This document shows, in pieces, positions 1 through 8,771 of a stretch of DNA of 64,000 nucleotides. This DNA is from Pseudomonas kuykendallii (GTDB lineage Bacteria > Pseudomonadota > Gammaproteobacteria > Pseudomonadales > Pseudomonadaceae), in the NCBI RefSeq assembly GCF_900106975.1, contig NZ_FNNU01000001.1:866260-930259 (forward strand), read 5' to 3'. The position numbers and the translations under genes are program-made. The notes under the pieces were generated by a model that did no database searches, was not told the origin of the DNA, and saw nothing but the letters and a program-made list of their open reading frames with translations. Position 1 is the stretch's first letter, and each line of letters begins with the position of its first letter.

Positions 1-21
1 GAGGATGTAGCGCTGAACCAT
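1..21 (-). CDS. Start of a YnbE-like lipoprotein gene (partial)
   Basis: Only the first seven codons are inside the window (MVQRYIL). The ATG overlaps the TGA of the YdbH-like gene in an ATGA arrangement, so the two are translationally coupled. In enterobacteria ydbH is followed by ynbE, a small outer-membrane lipoprotein that partners YdbH, and that order is the only reason for the name. The identity cannot be tested from seven residues. Confidence 0.4.
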
Positions 22-2630
22 CAGGGTTTCTCCTCGGTGGGCGACGCGGCCGGGCGCTGCAAACGCTCCTGCACCCGTCGCTGGATGGTTTCGCTGACCC
101 GGCCGCTCAGTTGCAGGCTGGTCAGCAGGGCCGGAATGTCTTCTTCCAGGTTGATGTTGAAGTTGAACGGCCGGCCGCGTTCCAGGTCCGGATTGCGCCC
201 GTTCAGGCGCAGGTTGAGCATCAGCTTGCCGGCCTCATCGTAACTGACCGCGCTGCTGAGCAGCTCGTAGCGAAAATCCTCCAGCGCGTCGGCCACCAGC
301 TTCATCGCCGGGTTGGCCTGGGCCAGGGCGATGATCTTCGGCGAATGGAAGCGCAGCATGCCGCCCGGCGGCCGAGCCGCGACTTCACCCTGGTCGATGC
401 GCAGCGCCTGGCCGTTCCAGTGCAGCGGCAGGCGCCCGTCGAGCACGCCGTCGCCACTCAAGCCTTCGGCCGGATAGGCGCGGAACAGTTCCGCCAGTTG
501 CAGTCCCCGCAGCTGCAGCGGCAGATCGAGACCGGCCGCCGCCAGGTCGCCATTGCCGGACTCCAGCCACAGCCGGCCACCGAGCAGCGCGGTTTCCGCG
601 CGCTGCCAGTCGAGCCGCCCGGCGGCGGGCCGTTGCAGGCTGGTGCGGTAACGTCCGGCAAAACGCAGCGGGCCGATCGCCAGGCCCGGATTGAGTTCGC
701 CCAGGCGCAGGTCGGGCAGTTCCAGTTGCAGGGCCTTGTCGTTCAGGGTGACGCGCGCATCGCCGCTGAGCCCGGACAGCTCCACGCGGTCGTAGATGCC
801 GCCGAGGTTCTGCGCGTTCAGCCCCAGGTCCAGTTCGGGCACGCCGTCGCGCAGGTCGAGTTGCGCATGGGCGCGCAGCCGGCCGTCGCCCAGTTCCAGC
901 AGCGCCGGCCAGTCCGCCAGGGTCTTCGCCAGCGGGTTGCCGGCGCGCATGAACAGTTCCTGCACCTGCGCCTTCAGGTGCAGCGCGCCGCCGTAGGCGT
1001 AGTCGAGCTGCACCTGTGCGGGCAAACCGGCGTCGTTGCCCAGCGCGCCGTCCGCCTTCAGCGCGGCGAGGTCGCTGTCGAATTTGCCCTGCCAGCTCCA
1101 GCCCTGTGGCCGCAGGCTGGCCTGGCGCAGCTGGGTCGTTTGCAGACGTGCGGGACCTTGGGTGCGGAAGGTTTCCAGGCCGGCATCGGAATAGCCGGCG
1201 TCCAGCGTCACGCCGGCCAGCTTGGCGTCGAGCGCGTGCAGTTCCAGGGTCGACTGGCCGGCGTCGAGCAGGTCGACGCGTTCGCTGTGCACCTGCGCGG
1301 GGTTGCCCAGCAGCAGCCGCGCCTGCCGTTGATCGACCTGCCCGCTGAAGGCCAGGTCGAGGCCCGGCCGGCTCAGGCGCAGGCCGTCCAGCGCGAGCCC
1401 GGTGCTCTGGCCGCGCAGGCGCGCGCTGTCGATCTGCAGAACCCAGGGCGGCTGCGTGGCGCTGGCGAGCCTGGCTTCGAGGGTGGCGGCGAGCGCGCCC
1501 TGGCTGGCCAGTCGCAGATCGAAGGGCAGCAGGCCGTCGCTGCGCGGGCCTTCGGCCGGGACGATGCGCAGGTCCAGGCTGTCGGCGCGCAGGCCGGCGG
1601 GCAGCGCGTCGCGCCAACTGCCGGCGAGATTGTCCAGGTGCAGGCTGGCGCGCACTTCGCCGGGCAGCCAGTGGCCGCGATCCGCCGTGGCGCCCAGTTG
1701 CAGGTCGCCCTGGACCTGGCCGACGTCCGGCAGCGGCCAGGGCTGCGGCAGGTGCGCTTCGACCCGCGCGCTGCCGCTGGCGACGCCGAGGTCGCTGGCT
1801 CGCAGCGCGCCGGCGGGCAGCTGCAACTGCCAGTCGGCGGCCAGTTGCATGGCCTCCGGCGCCAGCGGCACCTGGCGTTCGCCGAGCAGCATCCATTCGC
1901 CGAGCCATTCCACCAGCCAGGGCGCCTCCTGCAGGTTGGGCACCGACAGCTGGCCGCTGAGCGACTGGCCGTCGGCGCTCGGCGCGAGGGCGACACGCAG
2001 GCTGGCGCGCGGCTGTTCGTCGATCGCCAGCCCCAGCGACAGCCGCGGCGCCTGGCGATCGCCTTCGAGCAGGCCGAGCAGCTGCACCTGGCGGCCGTCG
2101 CGTTCGAGGTTCGCCTCGAGGCTGGCCGGGAACACCGCGGCACCGGCGTGGCGCAGGCTCAGCGAACCCAGCAGGGCGCAACGCCCGGCGGCGCAGGGCA
2201 GGTTGGCGTCGATGCGCTGGATGTCGAAGCGCCGCGGCAGCCATGCCGGCAGCTCGGGCAGCGCCGCCAGGTCGAACGCCGCGGCCTCCCCGGCGTCGGC
2301 CTGCGCGGGCGTGTCGAGGTCGATGTTCAACTGGCCGATGCGCAGGCGTCCGCCGTCGCGCCAATCCAGCAGCAGGTCGTCGACGACCAGGTACAGCCGC
2401 GCGCCGTCAGCGCCGCGCCGCTGTAGCGACAGGCGCTGCGCCTGCACGCCGTCGGCGCCGATGCGCAGCCCGTTCAGGTCGAGGCGCTCGATGCCCTGGC
2501 CGTGCAGCAGCCGCGCCCAGACGAGGCTGAGCAGGGCCAGCAGCAGGAGCGCCAGCAACGCGGACCAGGCGGCGATGCGTCGGCGCGAGCGGCGTTTCGG
2601 GGGCAGGGCGGAAGCGGTCAGCGGAGTCAC
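21..2630 (-). CDS. ydbH: YdbH-like AsmA-superfamily envelope protein
   Basis: This 869-residue protein has a basic N-terminus, one membrane segment at about residues 20-40, and then a very long periplasmic part rich in short beta-strand repeats, ending in a Pro/Glu-rich tail. That is the build of YdbH, a bridge-like AsmA-clan protein (with TamB and YhdP) implicated in moving phospholipids between inner and outer membrane. The C-terminal 250 residues (motifs such as RPPGGMLRF and FNFNINLEEDIPALL) resemble the domain called Dicarboxylate transport in family databases. The start is GTG at 2630; no in-frame ATG lies further upstream within the open frame. A YnbE-like gene overlaps its stop. The assignment rests on architecture and motifs, not on an alignment. 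Confidence 0.75.
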   Translation of the reverse strand: MTPLTASALPPKRRSRRRIAAWSALLALLLLALLSLVWARLLHGQGIERLDLNGLRIGADGVQAQRLSLQRRGADGARLYLVVDDLLLDWRDGGRLRIGQLNIDLDTPAQADAGEAAAFDLAALPELPAWLPRRFDIQRIDANLPCAAGRCALLGSLSLRHAGAAVFPASLEANLERDGRQVQLLGLLEGDRQAPRLSLGLAIDEQPRASLRVALAPSADGQSLSGQLSVPNLQEAPWLVEWLGEWMLLGERQVPLAPEAMQLAADWQLQLPAGALRASDLGVASGSARVEAHLPQPWPLPDVGQVQGDLQLGATADRGHWLPGEVRASLHLDNLAGSWRDALPAGLRADSLDLRIVPAEGPRSDGLLPFDLRLASQGALAATLEARLASATQPPWVLQIDSARLRGQSTGLALDGLRLSRPGLDLAFSGQVDQRQARLLLGNPAQVHSERVDLLDAGQSTLELHALDAKLAGVTLDAGYSDAGLETFRTQGPARLQTTQLRQASLRPQGWSWQGKFDSDLAALKADGALGNDAGLPAQVQLDYAYGGALHLKAQVQELFMRAGNPLAKTLADWPALLELGDGRLRAHAQLDLRDGVPELDLGLNAQNLGGIYDRVELSGLSGDARVTLNDKALQLELPDLRLGELNPGLAIGPLRFAGRYRTSLQRPAAGRLDWQRAETALLGGRLWLESGNGDLAAAGLDLPLQLRGLQLAELFRAYPAEGLSGDGVLDGRLPLHWNGQALRIDQGEVAARPPGGMLRFHSPKIIALAQANPAMKLVADALEDFRYELLSSAVSYDEAGKLMLNLRLNGRNPDLERGRPFNFNINLEEDIPALLTSLQLSGRVSETIQRRVQERLQRPAASPTEEKP

Positions 2631-2678
2631 CGGGCGGTGGTGCGTGGGCGTTCAGGGTGGCGTGCGCGCCTCGCGAGA

Positions 2679-3470
2679 TCAACCCGGAAAGCCGTTCTTC
2701 CATTCGCGCAGGGCGGCGAACACCGCCACCGGATCGGCCTGCTGGCAGCGGCTGAAACGTGCCGCGGCCTCGCGCACCCTGGCCTCGCCGGTGCGCAGGA
2801 ACGGGTTGGTGGCGCGTTCGCAGGCGAGGTTGGACGGCAGGCTGATGCCGTCGTGGGCGCGGATCGCCTCGGTCTGTTCCAGCCGCTGGCGCAGTTCACG
2901 GTTGTCCGGTTCCACCGCGCAGGCGAAGCGCAGGTTGGCCAGGGTGTACTCGTGGGCGCAGAACACCTCGGTCTCGGCCGGCAGCGCGGCGAGACGGGTG
3001 AGGGAGTCGTGCATCTGTTGCGCGCTGCCCTCGAACAACCGCCCGCAGCCGCCGGCGAACAGGGTGTCGCCGCTGAACAGCCAGGGCCGCGCGCCTGCCG
3101 TGCCCGGCAGGAAGTAGGCGATGTGGTCGAGGGTATGGCCGGGTACGCCGATCACCTCGATGCGCTGGCCGAGCGCCGCGCAGAGGTCGCCGTCGTGCAG
3201 CGTCAGGTCGAGCGCGGGGATGCGCCCGCCGGCCGGGCCGATCACCCGGCAGCCGGTGCTGCGCTTGAGCGCCGCGATGCCGCCGGTGTGGTCGTCGTGA
3301 TGATGGGTGACCAGGATGTCGGCGAGCTGCCAGCCCGGATTGCGTTGCAGCCAGTCCTGCACCGGCTCGGCGTCACCCGGATCGACCACCGCGCAACGCC
3401 GCTGGGCAACGTCCTGGAGCAGCCAGATGTAGTTGTCGGCGAAGGCGCGCAGGGCCTGGATGCTGAGCAT
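2679..3470 (-). CDS. gloB: Hydroxyacylglutathione hydrolase (glyoxalase II)
   Basis: This 263-residue cytosolic metallo-beta-lactamase-fold enzyme hydrolyses S-lactoylglutathione to lactate and glutathione, the second step of methylglyoxal detoxification. The di-metal motif THHHDDHTGG is present at about residues 53-62, followed by GHTLDHIAYF and FSGDTLFAGGCGR, and the glyoxalase II C-terminal substrate domain contains CAHEYTLANLRFA. Start chosen at ATG 3470 (MLSIQALRAFADNYIW, the usual N-terminus). The open frame continues upstream but is non-native there. Length matches the family (about 258 residues). A glyoxalase I gene lies 2.9 kb away on the other strand. Confidence 0.95.
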   Translation of the reverse strand: MLSIQALRAFADNYIWLLQDVAQRRCAVVDPGDAEPVQDWLQRNPGWQLADILVTHHHDDHTGGIAALKRSTGCRVIGPAGGRIPALDLTLHDGDLCAALGQRIEVIGVPGHTLDHIAYFLPGTAGARPWLFSGDTLFAGGCGRLFEGSAQQMHDSLTRLAALPAETEVFCAHEYTLANLRFACAVEPDNRELRQRLEQTEAIRAHDGISLPSNLACERATNPFLRTGEARVREAAARFSRCQQADPVAVFAALREWKNGFPG

Positions 3471-3532
3471 GGCGGTTCTCCGGTCGGTGAGTGGCGTCCC
3501 GCAGCGGCGCGCGGGCGCCGCTGCGGGACGGT

Positions 3533-5101
3533 TCAGGCAGCATTGGTCTTCAGCGACTCGGCGATGTAGTCGGCCTGGCGGATCGCCAGGCTGACGATGG
3601 TCAGCGTCGGGTTCTCCGCCGCGCTGGTGGTGAACTGGCTGCCGTCGGAGATGAACAGGTTCGGTACCTCGTGGCTCTGCCCGTGCTTGTTGACCACGCC
3701 GTCGTCGGCCTTGGCGCTCATCCGGCAGGTGCCGAGGTTGTGCGTCGACGGGTACGGCGGCACGCGGTGAACCTTCTTCGCGCCGACCGCCTGGTACAGC
3801 GCCTCGCCCTGTTTGAACGCGTGCTCGCGCATGGCCAGGTCGTTCGGGTGGTCGTCGTAGTGGACGTTGGCCACCGGCATGCCGAAGGCGTCCTTGACGC
3901 CGTCGTTGAGGGTGACGCGGTTGCTCTCGCGCGGCATGTCCTCGCCCACCAGCCACATCCCGGCGAGGTGCGTGTAGCGGTCCATCACGCCGGTGAAGTC
4001 GCGGCCCCAGGCGCCGGGGTTGAAGAACGCCGCCATGAACGGCAGGCCGAGGGAGATGGTTTCCATCTCATAGCCGCCGGCGAAGCCGCGCGAGGTGTCG
4101 TGGCGGTTCTCGTCGCTGATGATGCCGGCCATGATGGTACCGCGGTAGAAGTGCACCTCTTCGTCGAACTCGGCGAACACCGACCCGGTGGTGTGGCGCA
4201 TGTAGTGCTTGCCGACCATCCCGGCGCCGTTGCCGAGGCCGTGGGGGAACAGCGTCGAGGCCGAGTTGAGCAGGATGCGCGGCGTCTCGATGGCGTTGCC
4301 GGCCACCGCTACCACGCGCGCCTTCTGCCGCTGCAACTGGCCCTTGGCGTCGGCGTAGACCACCGCGCTGGCGCGGCCCCGGGCGTCGTGCTCGATGCGG
4401 ATCACCTGGGATTCGGCGCGCAGTTCGAGCCTGCCGGTGGCTTCGGCGGCGGGGATCTCGGTGTACAGGGTCGACCATTTCGCACCCATCTTGCAGCCCT
4501 GGAAGCAGAAGCCCAGTTGCTGGCAGGAGGCGCGGCCGGCGCGCGGCTGGCTGTTGATCGCCATGCGCCCGGTGGAGCAGTGCTGGTAGCCAAGCTTCTG
4601 CGCGCCGGCGTACATCACCTTGAAGTTGTTGTTGCCGGGCAGGCCGGGGATATCGTTGGTGCGGGTCACGCCCATCTTGTCCTCGGCGCGGGCGTAGTAG
4701 GGCTCGAGTTCCGCGAGGGTTAGCGGCCAGTCCAGCAGCTGGGCGTCCTTGAGTTCGCCATAGGTCTCGCGGGCACGGAATTCGTGTTCCTGGAGGCGCA
4801 GGCTGGCCCCGGCCCAGTGCGTGGTGGTGCCGCCGACGGTCTTGCAGATCCACGCCGGCAGGTTGGGGAAGTCCCTGGCGATGCGCCAGCTGCCGGAGGT
4901 GGTGCGGGTGTCGCTCCAGGCCAGCTGGTTGAAGGAGGGCCATTCGTCGTTGACGAAGGTGCCCTGGTTCTGCCGCGCGCCGGCTTCCAGCAGCACCACC
5001 GGAATGCCCTTCTGGCAGAGTTCGTTGGCCAGGGTGCCGCCGCCGGCACCGGAGCCGATGATCACCACCACCGAATCGTCGTCATGCTGATAGGTCGTCA
5101 T
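3533..5101 (-). CDS. GMC-family FAD-dependent dehydrogenase, large subunit
   Basis: This 522-residue flavoprotein of the glucose-methanol-choline oxidoreductase family has an N-terminal FAD-binding Rossmann motif (GSGAGGGTLANEL, residues about 16-28) and the C-terminal GMC signatures THNLGTCRMS and SAAENPTLTI, which carry the catalytic His and Asn region. It resembles the large subunits of membrane-associated gluconate/sorbitol-type dehydrogenases. It has no signal peptide of its own. The gene 10 bp upstream encodes a Tat-signal small subunit, so the two are probably exported together as a complex. No dedicated cytochrome c subunit follows. The substrate cannot be read from sequence. Confidence 0.85.
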   Translation of the reverse strand: MTTYQHDDDSVVVIIGSGAGGGTLANELCQKGIPVVLLEAGARQNQGTFVNDEWPSFNQLAWSDTRTTSGSWRIARDFPNLPAWICKTVGGTTTHWAGASLRLQEHEFRARETYGELKDAQLLDWPLTLAELEPYYARAEDKMGVTRTNDIPGLPGNNNFKVMYAGAQKLGYQHCSTGRMAINSQPRAGRASCQQLGFCFQGCKMGAKWSTLYTEIPAAEATGRLELRAESQVIRIEHDARGRASAVVYADAKGQLQRQKARVVAVAGNAIETPRILLNSASTLFPHGLGNGAGMVGKHYMRHTTGSVFAEFDEEVHFYRGTIMAGIISDENRHDTSRGFAGGYEMETISLGLPFMAAFFNPGAWGRDFTGVMDRYTHLAGMWLVGEDMPRESNRVTLNDGVKDAFGMPVANVHYDDHPNDLAMREHAFKQGEALYQAVGAKKVHRVPPYPSTHNLGTCRMSAKADDGVVNKHGQSHEVPNLFISDGSQFTTSAAENPTLTIVSLAIRQADYIAESLKTNAA

Positions 5102-5111
5102 ATCGGGTTCC

Positions 5112-5672
5112 TCAACCGTAGGGAGCGGGGCTGGCGTCGGCCGGCGGGTTGGGCAGCCAGGACAGGTCGTTGAAACCGCGGTGCAGGTAGCCGCCCTTGG
5201 GGAAAGAGGCGCCCTCGTAGCCGAAGTGGTGGTAGGCCAGCTCGTTGCTGTAGAGGGAGTTCACCGCGATGGCGCGCACCTGGGTGAAGAACGGCTGGTC
5301 CTGGATGGCTTCGAGGATCGCCACCTGGCGTGCCTCGTCGAGACGCGTCCAGTCGCCGCCGGCGCGCGCATCGAGGTCGGCGACGCCCTTCTTCAGCAGC
5401 TCGGCGAGGCCCGGATCGGCGGAGGCCTTGCTGTCGATGTCCTTCACCGTCAGCGCGTAGACCGCGTCTTCCATGTCGTCGTGGGGGTAGATGCGCCGCA
5501 GCATGGCGAGCAGGCGCTGGCCGGTGGCGCTGTCGAGGGTGGTCAGCTCCAGCGCCCAGCTCTGGCTGGGGGCGAGCAGGGCGATGGGTCCGGAGCTGAA
5601 CAGCAGGGTTCCCATCAACAGACCGCCACTCCCCTGCAGGAAGCGGCGGCGACTCAGTGCGAGATCGCTCAT
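5112..5672 (-). CDS. Tat-exported small subunit of GMC dehydrogenase (gluconate 2-dehydrogenase subunit 3-like)
   Basis: This 186-residue protein begins with a clear twin-arginine signal (SRRRFLQG, residues 7-14) followed by a hydrophobic stretch to about residue 40. The rest resembles the gluconate 2-dehydrogenase subunit 3 family, which serves as chaperone or small subunit of GMC flavoproteins. An AGGAG ribosome site precedes the ATG at 5672. It is the first gene of a two-gene operon with the GMC large subunit; the likely role is to carry the folded flavoprotein through the Tat system and hold it at the periplasmic face of the inner membrane. Confidence 0.8.
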   Translation of the reverse strand: MSDLALSRRRFLQGSGGLLMGTLLFSSGPIALLAPSQSWALELTTLDSATGQRLLAMLRRIYPHDDMEDAVYALTVKDIDSKASADPGLAELLKKGVADLDARAGGDWTRLDEARQVAILEAIQDQPFFTQVRAIAVNSLYSNELAYHHFGYEGASFPKGGYLHRGFNDLSWLPNPPADASPAPYG

Positions 5673-5917
5673 CGGATTCTCCTTCTTCTTGTTTTTGTCA
5701 GGGGAAGGTCGCGAGGGCGCCTTCCTGCCGTGGAGATCATCCTAGGGCAGTTCGTTACGGCGGCTGGTAATAGCGAATTACTACAGTCGGGCAAACTGGC
5801 GGATATTTACCCGAGGGGTTATGGTCGAGACGCGAGCGGTCGCCTGACCGCGACGAACAACAGGCCTTGCCGGCGCGCCCGGCGAAGAAAAGGTCGTGAA
5901 ACCGGAGTACAGCCACC

Positions 5918-6253
5918 ATGTGCAATATCTACGTGTCGACCGATCCCAGCCTCTACGAATGCCAGACCCGCTCGGTGCGCATCCAGGGCGTGGTCACCAG
6001 CGTTCGTCTGGAAAACGAGTTCTGGTCGATCCTCGAGGAAATCGCCGCCGGCGAAGGCTACGGCGTGCCGCAATTCATCAACCAGGTCTACGAGGAAGTC
6101 ATCCTGCGTCGCGGCGAGGTGAACAACCTGGCGTCGCTGCTGCGGGTGATCTGCACCGTATTCCTCGCCAACGGCCGCGAGTCCGCCGCCCCGGCGCAGC
6201 TGATCGCCCTCGCCCCGAACCGCGCCGTGAGCGGCGTGCGCCGCAGCGCCTGA
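5918..6253 (+). CDS. Ribbon-helix-helix domain protein
   Basis: This small protein (111 residues) has residues about 20-80 (SVRIQGVVTSVRLENEFWSI and following) that fit the ribbon-helix-helix family found widely in proteobacteria (PF13467-like): a basic beta-strand, VTSVRLE, and two helices. Such proteins usually bind DNA as dimers, but targets for this subgroup are not known. It stands alone between the divergent GMC operon and gloA. The 245 bp upstream contain a short GC-rich inverted repeat (GCGGTC, 4-bp loop, GACCGC at 5836-5851) and no other gene. Confidence 0.7.
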   Translation: MCNIYVSTDPSLYECQTRSVRIQGVVTSVRLENEFWSILEEIAAGEGYGVPQFINQVYEEVILRRGEVNNLASLLRVICTVFLANGRESAAPAQLIALAPNRAVSGVRRSA

Positions 6254-6380
6254 GTAGCCGGGCGCCGGCGGCCTGGCCGGTGCTTCGCGGCGGATGTCGC
6301 ATCGTAGTACCCGGTTGCTACCCCCGGGCGGGAGCGGATTTCTACACTGGCGCGGTGTTTTTTCCAGCGAGAGTCAAACC

Positions 6381-6911
6381 ATGGCGTTCACCACCGAAAC
6401 CCAGGCCGGCGTCTGCGCGACCCCGGATGCGGCCACCCAGGACTACGTGTTCAACCACAGCATGCTGCGGGTCAAGGACCCGGAGCGTTCGCTGGACTTC
6501 TACACCCGCGTCATGGGCATGCGCCTGCTGCGTCGGCTGGACTTCGAGGAAGGCCAGTTCTCGCTGTATTTCCTGGCGATGACCAAGGGCGAGACGGTGC
6601 CCGAAGAGGTTGGCGAGCGGCAGCGCTACACCTTCGGCCGGCAGAGCGTGCTGGAGCTGACCCACAACTGGGGCACCGAGAACGACGACTCCGCCTACCA
6701 CAACGGCAACAGCGAGCCGCGCGGCTTCGGCCACATCTGCTTCGCGGTGCCCGACATCCGCGCCGCCTGCGCGCGCTTCGAGGAGCTGGGCGTGAACTTC
6801 GTCAAGCGCCTGGACACCGGCAAGATGAAGGACGTGGCGTTCATCAGCGACCCGGACAACTACTGGATCGAACTGGTGCAGCCGGACCTCAACACCGAAC
6901 TCGGCCGCTGA
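6381..6911 (+). CDS. gloA: Lactoylglutathione lyase (glyoxalase I)
   Basis: This 176-residue protein is of the vicinal oxygen chelate fold and isomerises the methylglyoxal-glutathione hemithioacetal to S-lactoylglutathione. Metal and substrate motifs appear in the expected order: FNHSMLRVKDPERSLDFY near residue 30, VLELTHNWGTEND near 95, GFGHICFAVPD near 117 and DPDNYWIELV near 160. Length equals the long-form GloA1 of P. aeruginosa. ATG 6381 was preferred over an upstream in-frame start because the homologous protein begins MAFTTET-like. It ends about 85 bp before the convergent ABC ATPase gene, with a palindromic repeat pair between them. Confidence 0.93.
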   Translation: MAFTTETQAGVCATPDAATQDYVFNHSMLRVKDPERSLDFYTRVMGMRLLRRLDFEEGQFSLYFLAMTKGETVPEEVGERQRYTFGRQSVLELTHNWGTENDDSAYHNGNSEPRGFGHICFAVPDIRAACARFEELGVNFVKRLDTGKMKDVAFISDPDNYWIELVQPDLNTELGR

Positions 6912-6924
6912 TCGAACCGGTCAC

Positions 6925-6987
6925 GGTGCGCATGGCGCACCCTACGAGGACCGGTGCGTGCTTTCGTAGGGTGCGCCGCGCGCACCG
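6925..6987. repeat. Opposed pair of GTGCGC-palindromic repeats
   Basis: Two related palindromic units face each other. GTGCGCATGGCGCACCCTAC begins at 6926, and the inverted form GTAGGGTGCGCCGCGCGCAC begins at 6966. The same unit recurs at 15432-15737 and 29361-29426. The pair fills the gap between the convergent gloA and ABC ATPase genes, a typical site for REP/BIME-like elements, and could act as a bidirectional transcript end. Confidence 0.8.
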
Positions 6988-6996
6988 ATGCACGGG

Positions 6997-7788
6997 CTAC
7001 CAGTCCTTGCCCAAGCCGAGCAGCTCCAGCGCCTGGCGTCGTAGCTCGACCAGGTGCGGGTCGTCGCGGTGGCGCGGGTAGTCGCGTGCCACCTGCAACT
7101 CCGCCAGCACCCGCGCCGGCCGGTCGCTGAACACCAGCACGCGGTCGGCCAGCAGCAACGCCTCCTCGACATCGTGGGTCACCAGCAGGCCGCTGTAGCC
7201 TTGCTGCTGCCAGAGGCGGATCAGCTCGCCCTGCATGGCGATGCGGGTCAGCGAGTCGAGCTTGCCCAGCGGCTCGTCGAGGATCAGCAGGCGCGGGTCG
7301 TTGACCAGCGCGCGGGCCAGCGCCACGCGCTGCGCCATGCCGCCGGAAAGCTGCCGCGGATAGGCCTGGGCGAACTCGCCGAGGCCGACCTTGGCCAGCG
7401 CCTCGTCGACCCGTCCGCGTTGCTGCCTGAGCAGGCCGCGCGCCTGCAGGCCGAGGGCGACGTTGTCCCACACCGTGCGCCACGGGTAGAGCGTCGGGTC
7501 CTGGAACACCACCACGCGCGACGGATCGGGCCCGGCGATCGGCGCGCCATCGGCCAGCAGCTCGCCGTGCTGCAGCGGCTCCAGCCCGGCGACCAGGCGC
7601 AGCAGGGTCGACTTGCCGCAACCGGACGGGCCGAGCAGGGCGACCATCTCCCCCGGCGCCACGCTCAGGTCCAGGCGCTGCAATACCGGCAGGCGCTCGC
7701 CCTTGAGTTCGAAGGCGTGCGCCAGGCCACGGATGTCCAGGCGCAGGCCGCGCTCGGTGGGGATCGGGGAACGCGCGGTGGCTACCAT
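6997..7788 (-). CDS. Sulfonate/taurine-type ABC transporter ATP-binding protein
   Basis: This 263-residue ABC ATPase shows Walker A GPSGCGKST (about residue 50), Q-loop VVFQDPTLYPW, signature LSGGMAQR, Walker B RLLILDEPLG and H-loop LLVTHDVEEA. The TLYPWRTVWDNV region is typical of SsuB/TauB/NrtD-like ATPases that energise sulfonate, taurine or nitrate-type importers. It is the last gene of the leftward operon, and its ATG at 7788 overlaps the permease stop by 7 bp. With that permease and the neighbouring binding proteins it should form an organosulfur importer at the inner membrane. Substrate unknown. Confidence 0.9.
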   Translation of the reverse strand: MVATARSPIPTERGLRLDIRGLAHAFELKGERLPVLQRLDLSVAPGEMVALLGPSGCGKSTLLRLVAGLEPLQHGELLADGAPIAGPDPSRVVVFQDPTLYPWRTVWDNVALGLQARGLLRQQRGRVDEALAKVGLGEFAQAYPRQLSGGMAQRVALARALVNDPRLLILDEPLGKLDSLTRIAMQGELIRLWQQQGYSGLLVTHDVEEALLLADRVLVFSDRPARVLAELQVARDYPRHRDDPHLVELRRQALELLGLGKDW

Positions 7789-8771
7789 TTCATCGCTCCT
7801 TGCTGCCAGCTCAGGGCGCGGTCGCGGATCAGGAACAGCGCGCTGATCAGCCCGGAGCAGACCAGCGCCATGAGCAGCAGGGCGGCGTACATGTTGGCGT
7901 AGGCGGCCCAGCCCTGCGCCCATTGCAGGTACCAGCCGAGGCCGGCCTTCACGCCCATCATCTCCGCCACCACCAGCACCGAGAAGGAGGCGCCCAGGCC
8001 CATGAACAGGCCGACGAAGACATGCGGCAGCGCGGCGGGAATCGCCACCCGGCGGATCAGGAACCACGGGCTGGCGCCGAGGGTGCGCGCCACGTCGTAG
8101 TAGCCGCGCTCGACGCTGGCCACGCCGGACCAGGTCAGCACCGTGACCGGGAACCAGGTCGCCAGGGCGATGAGGAACACGCTGGCGCTCCAGCTCGACG
8201 GGAACAGGAAGAAGCACAGCGGCAGCAGCGCGGTGGAAGGCACCGGGCCGAGCAGGCGCAACACCGGATGCAGCCAGTAGCCGATGCGTCGCGACCAGCC
8301 GATCGAGACGCCGGCGAGAAAGCCGCAGCCCGCGCCGAATGCCACGCCGCTGCCGAGCAGCGCCAGCGAATGCAGCAGGCTTTCGCCCAGGCGCGCCCAA
8401 TCCTCCAGGTAGACCTCCAGCAACGCCTGCGGCGGCGCGAAGAACGGCACCGGCAACCAGCCGAGCTTGGCGGTGAACAGTTGCCAGGCGCCGAGCAGCA
8501 GCGCCAGCGCCACCAGCCAGGGGCCGGCCGCGCGCAGGCGTGCCGGCACCCAGCGCCCGGCCAGCGCCAGGCCGGCCAGCAAGGCGGCGACGACGAAGCT
8601 CAGGCTCGCCAGCTCGGCGGTCAGCGGCCAGTCGCGGATCGCGTTGGGCAGCCGCGCGGTGAGCAGGCCCAGCCCGCCCCAGGCCGCGCCGGCGAGCAGC
8701 CCGGTGCGCCACAGCCGCGCGGGTGCCGGGCGTTCGCGGGCGGCGCTCCACTCAAGAGAAGACGTCGACAT
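7782..8771 (-). CDS. Sulfonate/nitrate-type ABC transporter permease
   Basis: This 329-residue polytopic membrane protein is of the SsuC/TauC/NrtB family. The EAA-like cytoplasmic loop that docks the ATPase is visible near residue 215 (DVARTLGASPWFLIRRVAIP). It is longer than SsuC (about 263) because of an N-terminal part with two or three additional hydrophobic segments (residues about 20-75). Its start overlaps the end of the Tat-type binding-protein gene by 20 bp and its stop overlaps the ATPase start, so the three are translationally coupled. Confidence 0.88.
   Translation of the reverse strand: MSTSSLEWSAARERPAPARLWRTGLLAGAAWGGLGLLTARLPNAIRDWPLTAELASLSFVVAALLAGLALAGRWVPARLRAAGPWLVALALLLGAWQLFTAKLGWLPVPFFAPPQALLEVYLEDWARLGESLLHSLALLGSGVAFGAGCGFLAGVSIGWSRRIGYWLHPVLRLLGPVPSTALLPLCFFLFPSSWSASVFLIALATWFPVTVLTWSGVASVERGYYDVARTLGASPWFLIRRVAIPAALPHVFVGLFMGLGASFSVLVVAEMMGVKAGLGWYLQWAQGWAAYANMYAALLLMALVCSGLISALFLIRDRALSWQQGAMKW

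Noticed and set aside
111-2426. Rightward 771-residue open frame opposite the YdbH-like gene
   Set aside because: Its product is a Gln/Arg/Ala-rich low-complexity string typical of the antisense of a GC-rich gene, and the leftward frame shows a real envelope-protein architecture.
5836-5851. Inverted repeat GCGGTC-GCCT-GACCGC as a terminator
   Set aside because: It has no T run in either direction and sits upstream of the ribbon-helix-helix gene, so it is noted only as a short dyad.
7789-8751. N-terminal fusion of the ABC ATPase with an extra 320 residues
   Set aside because: The open frame upstream of ATG 7788 is an out-of-frame reading of the permease gene, with Ala/Arg-rich sequence and no domain.
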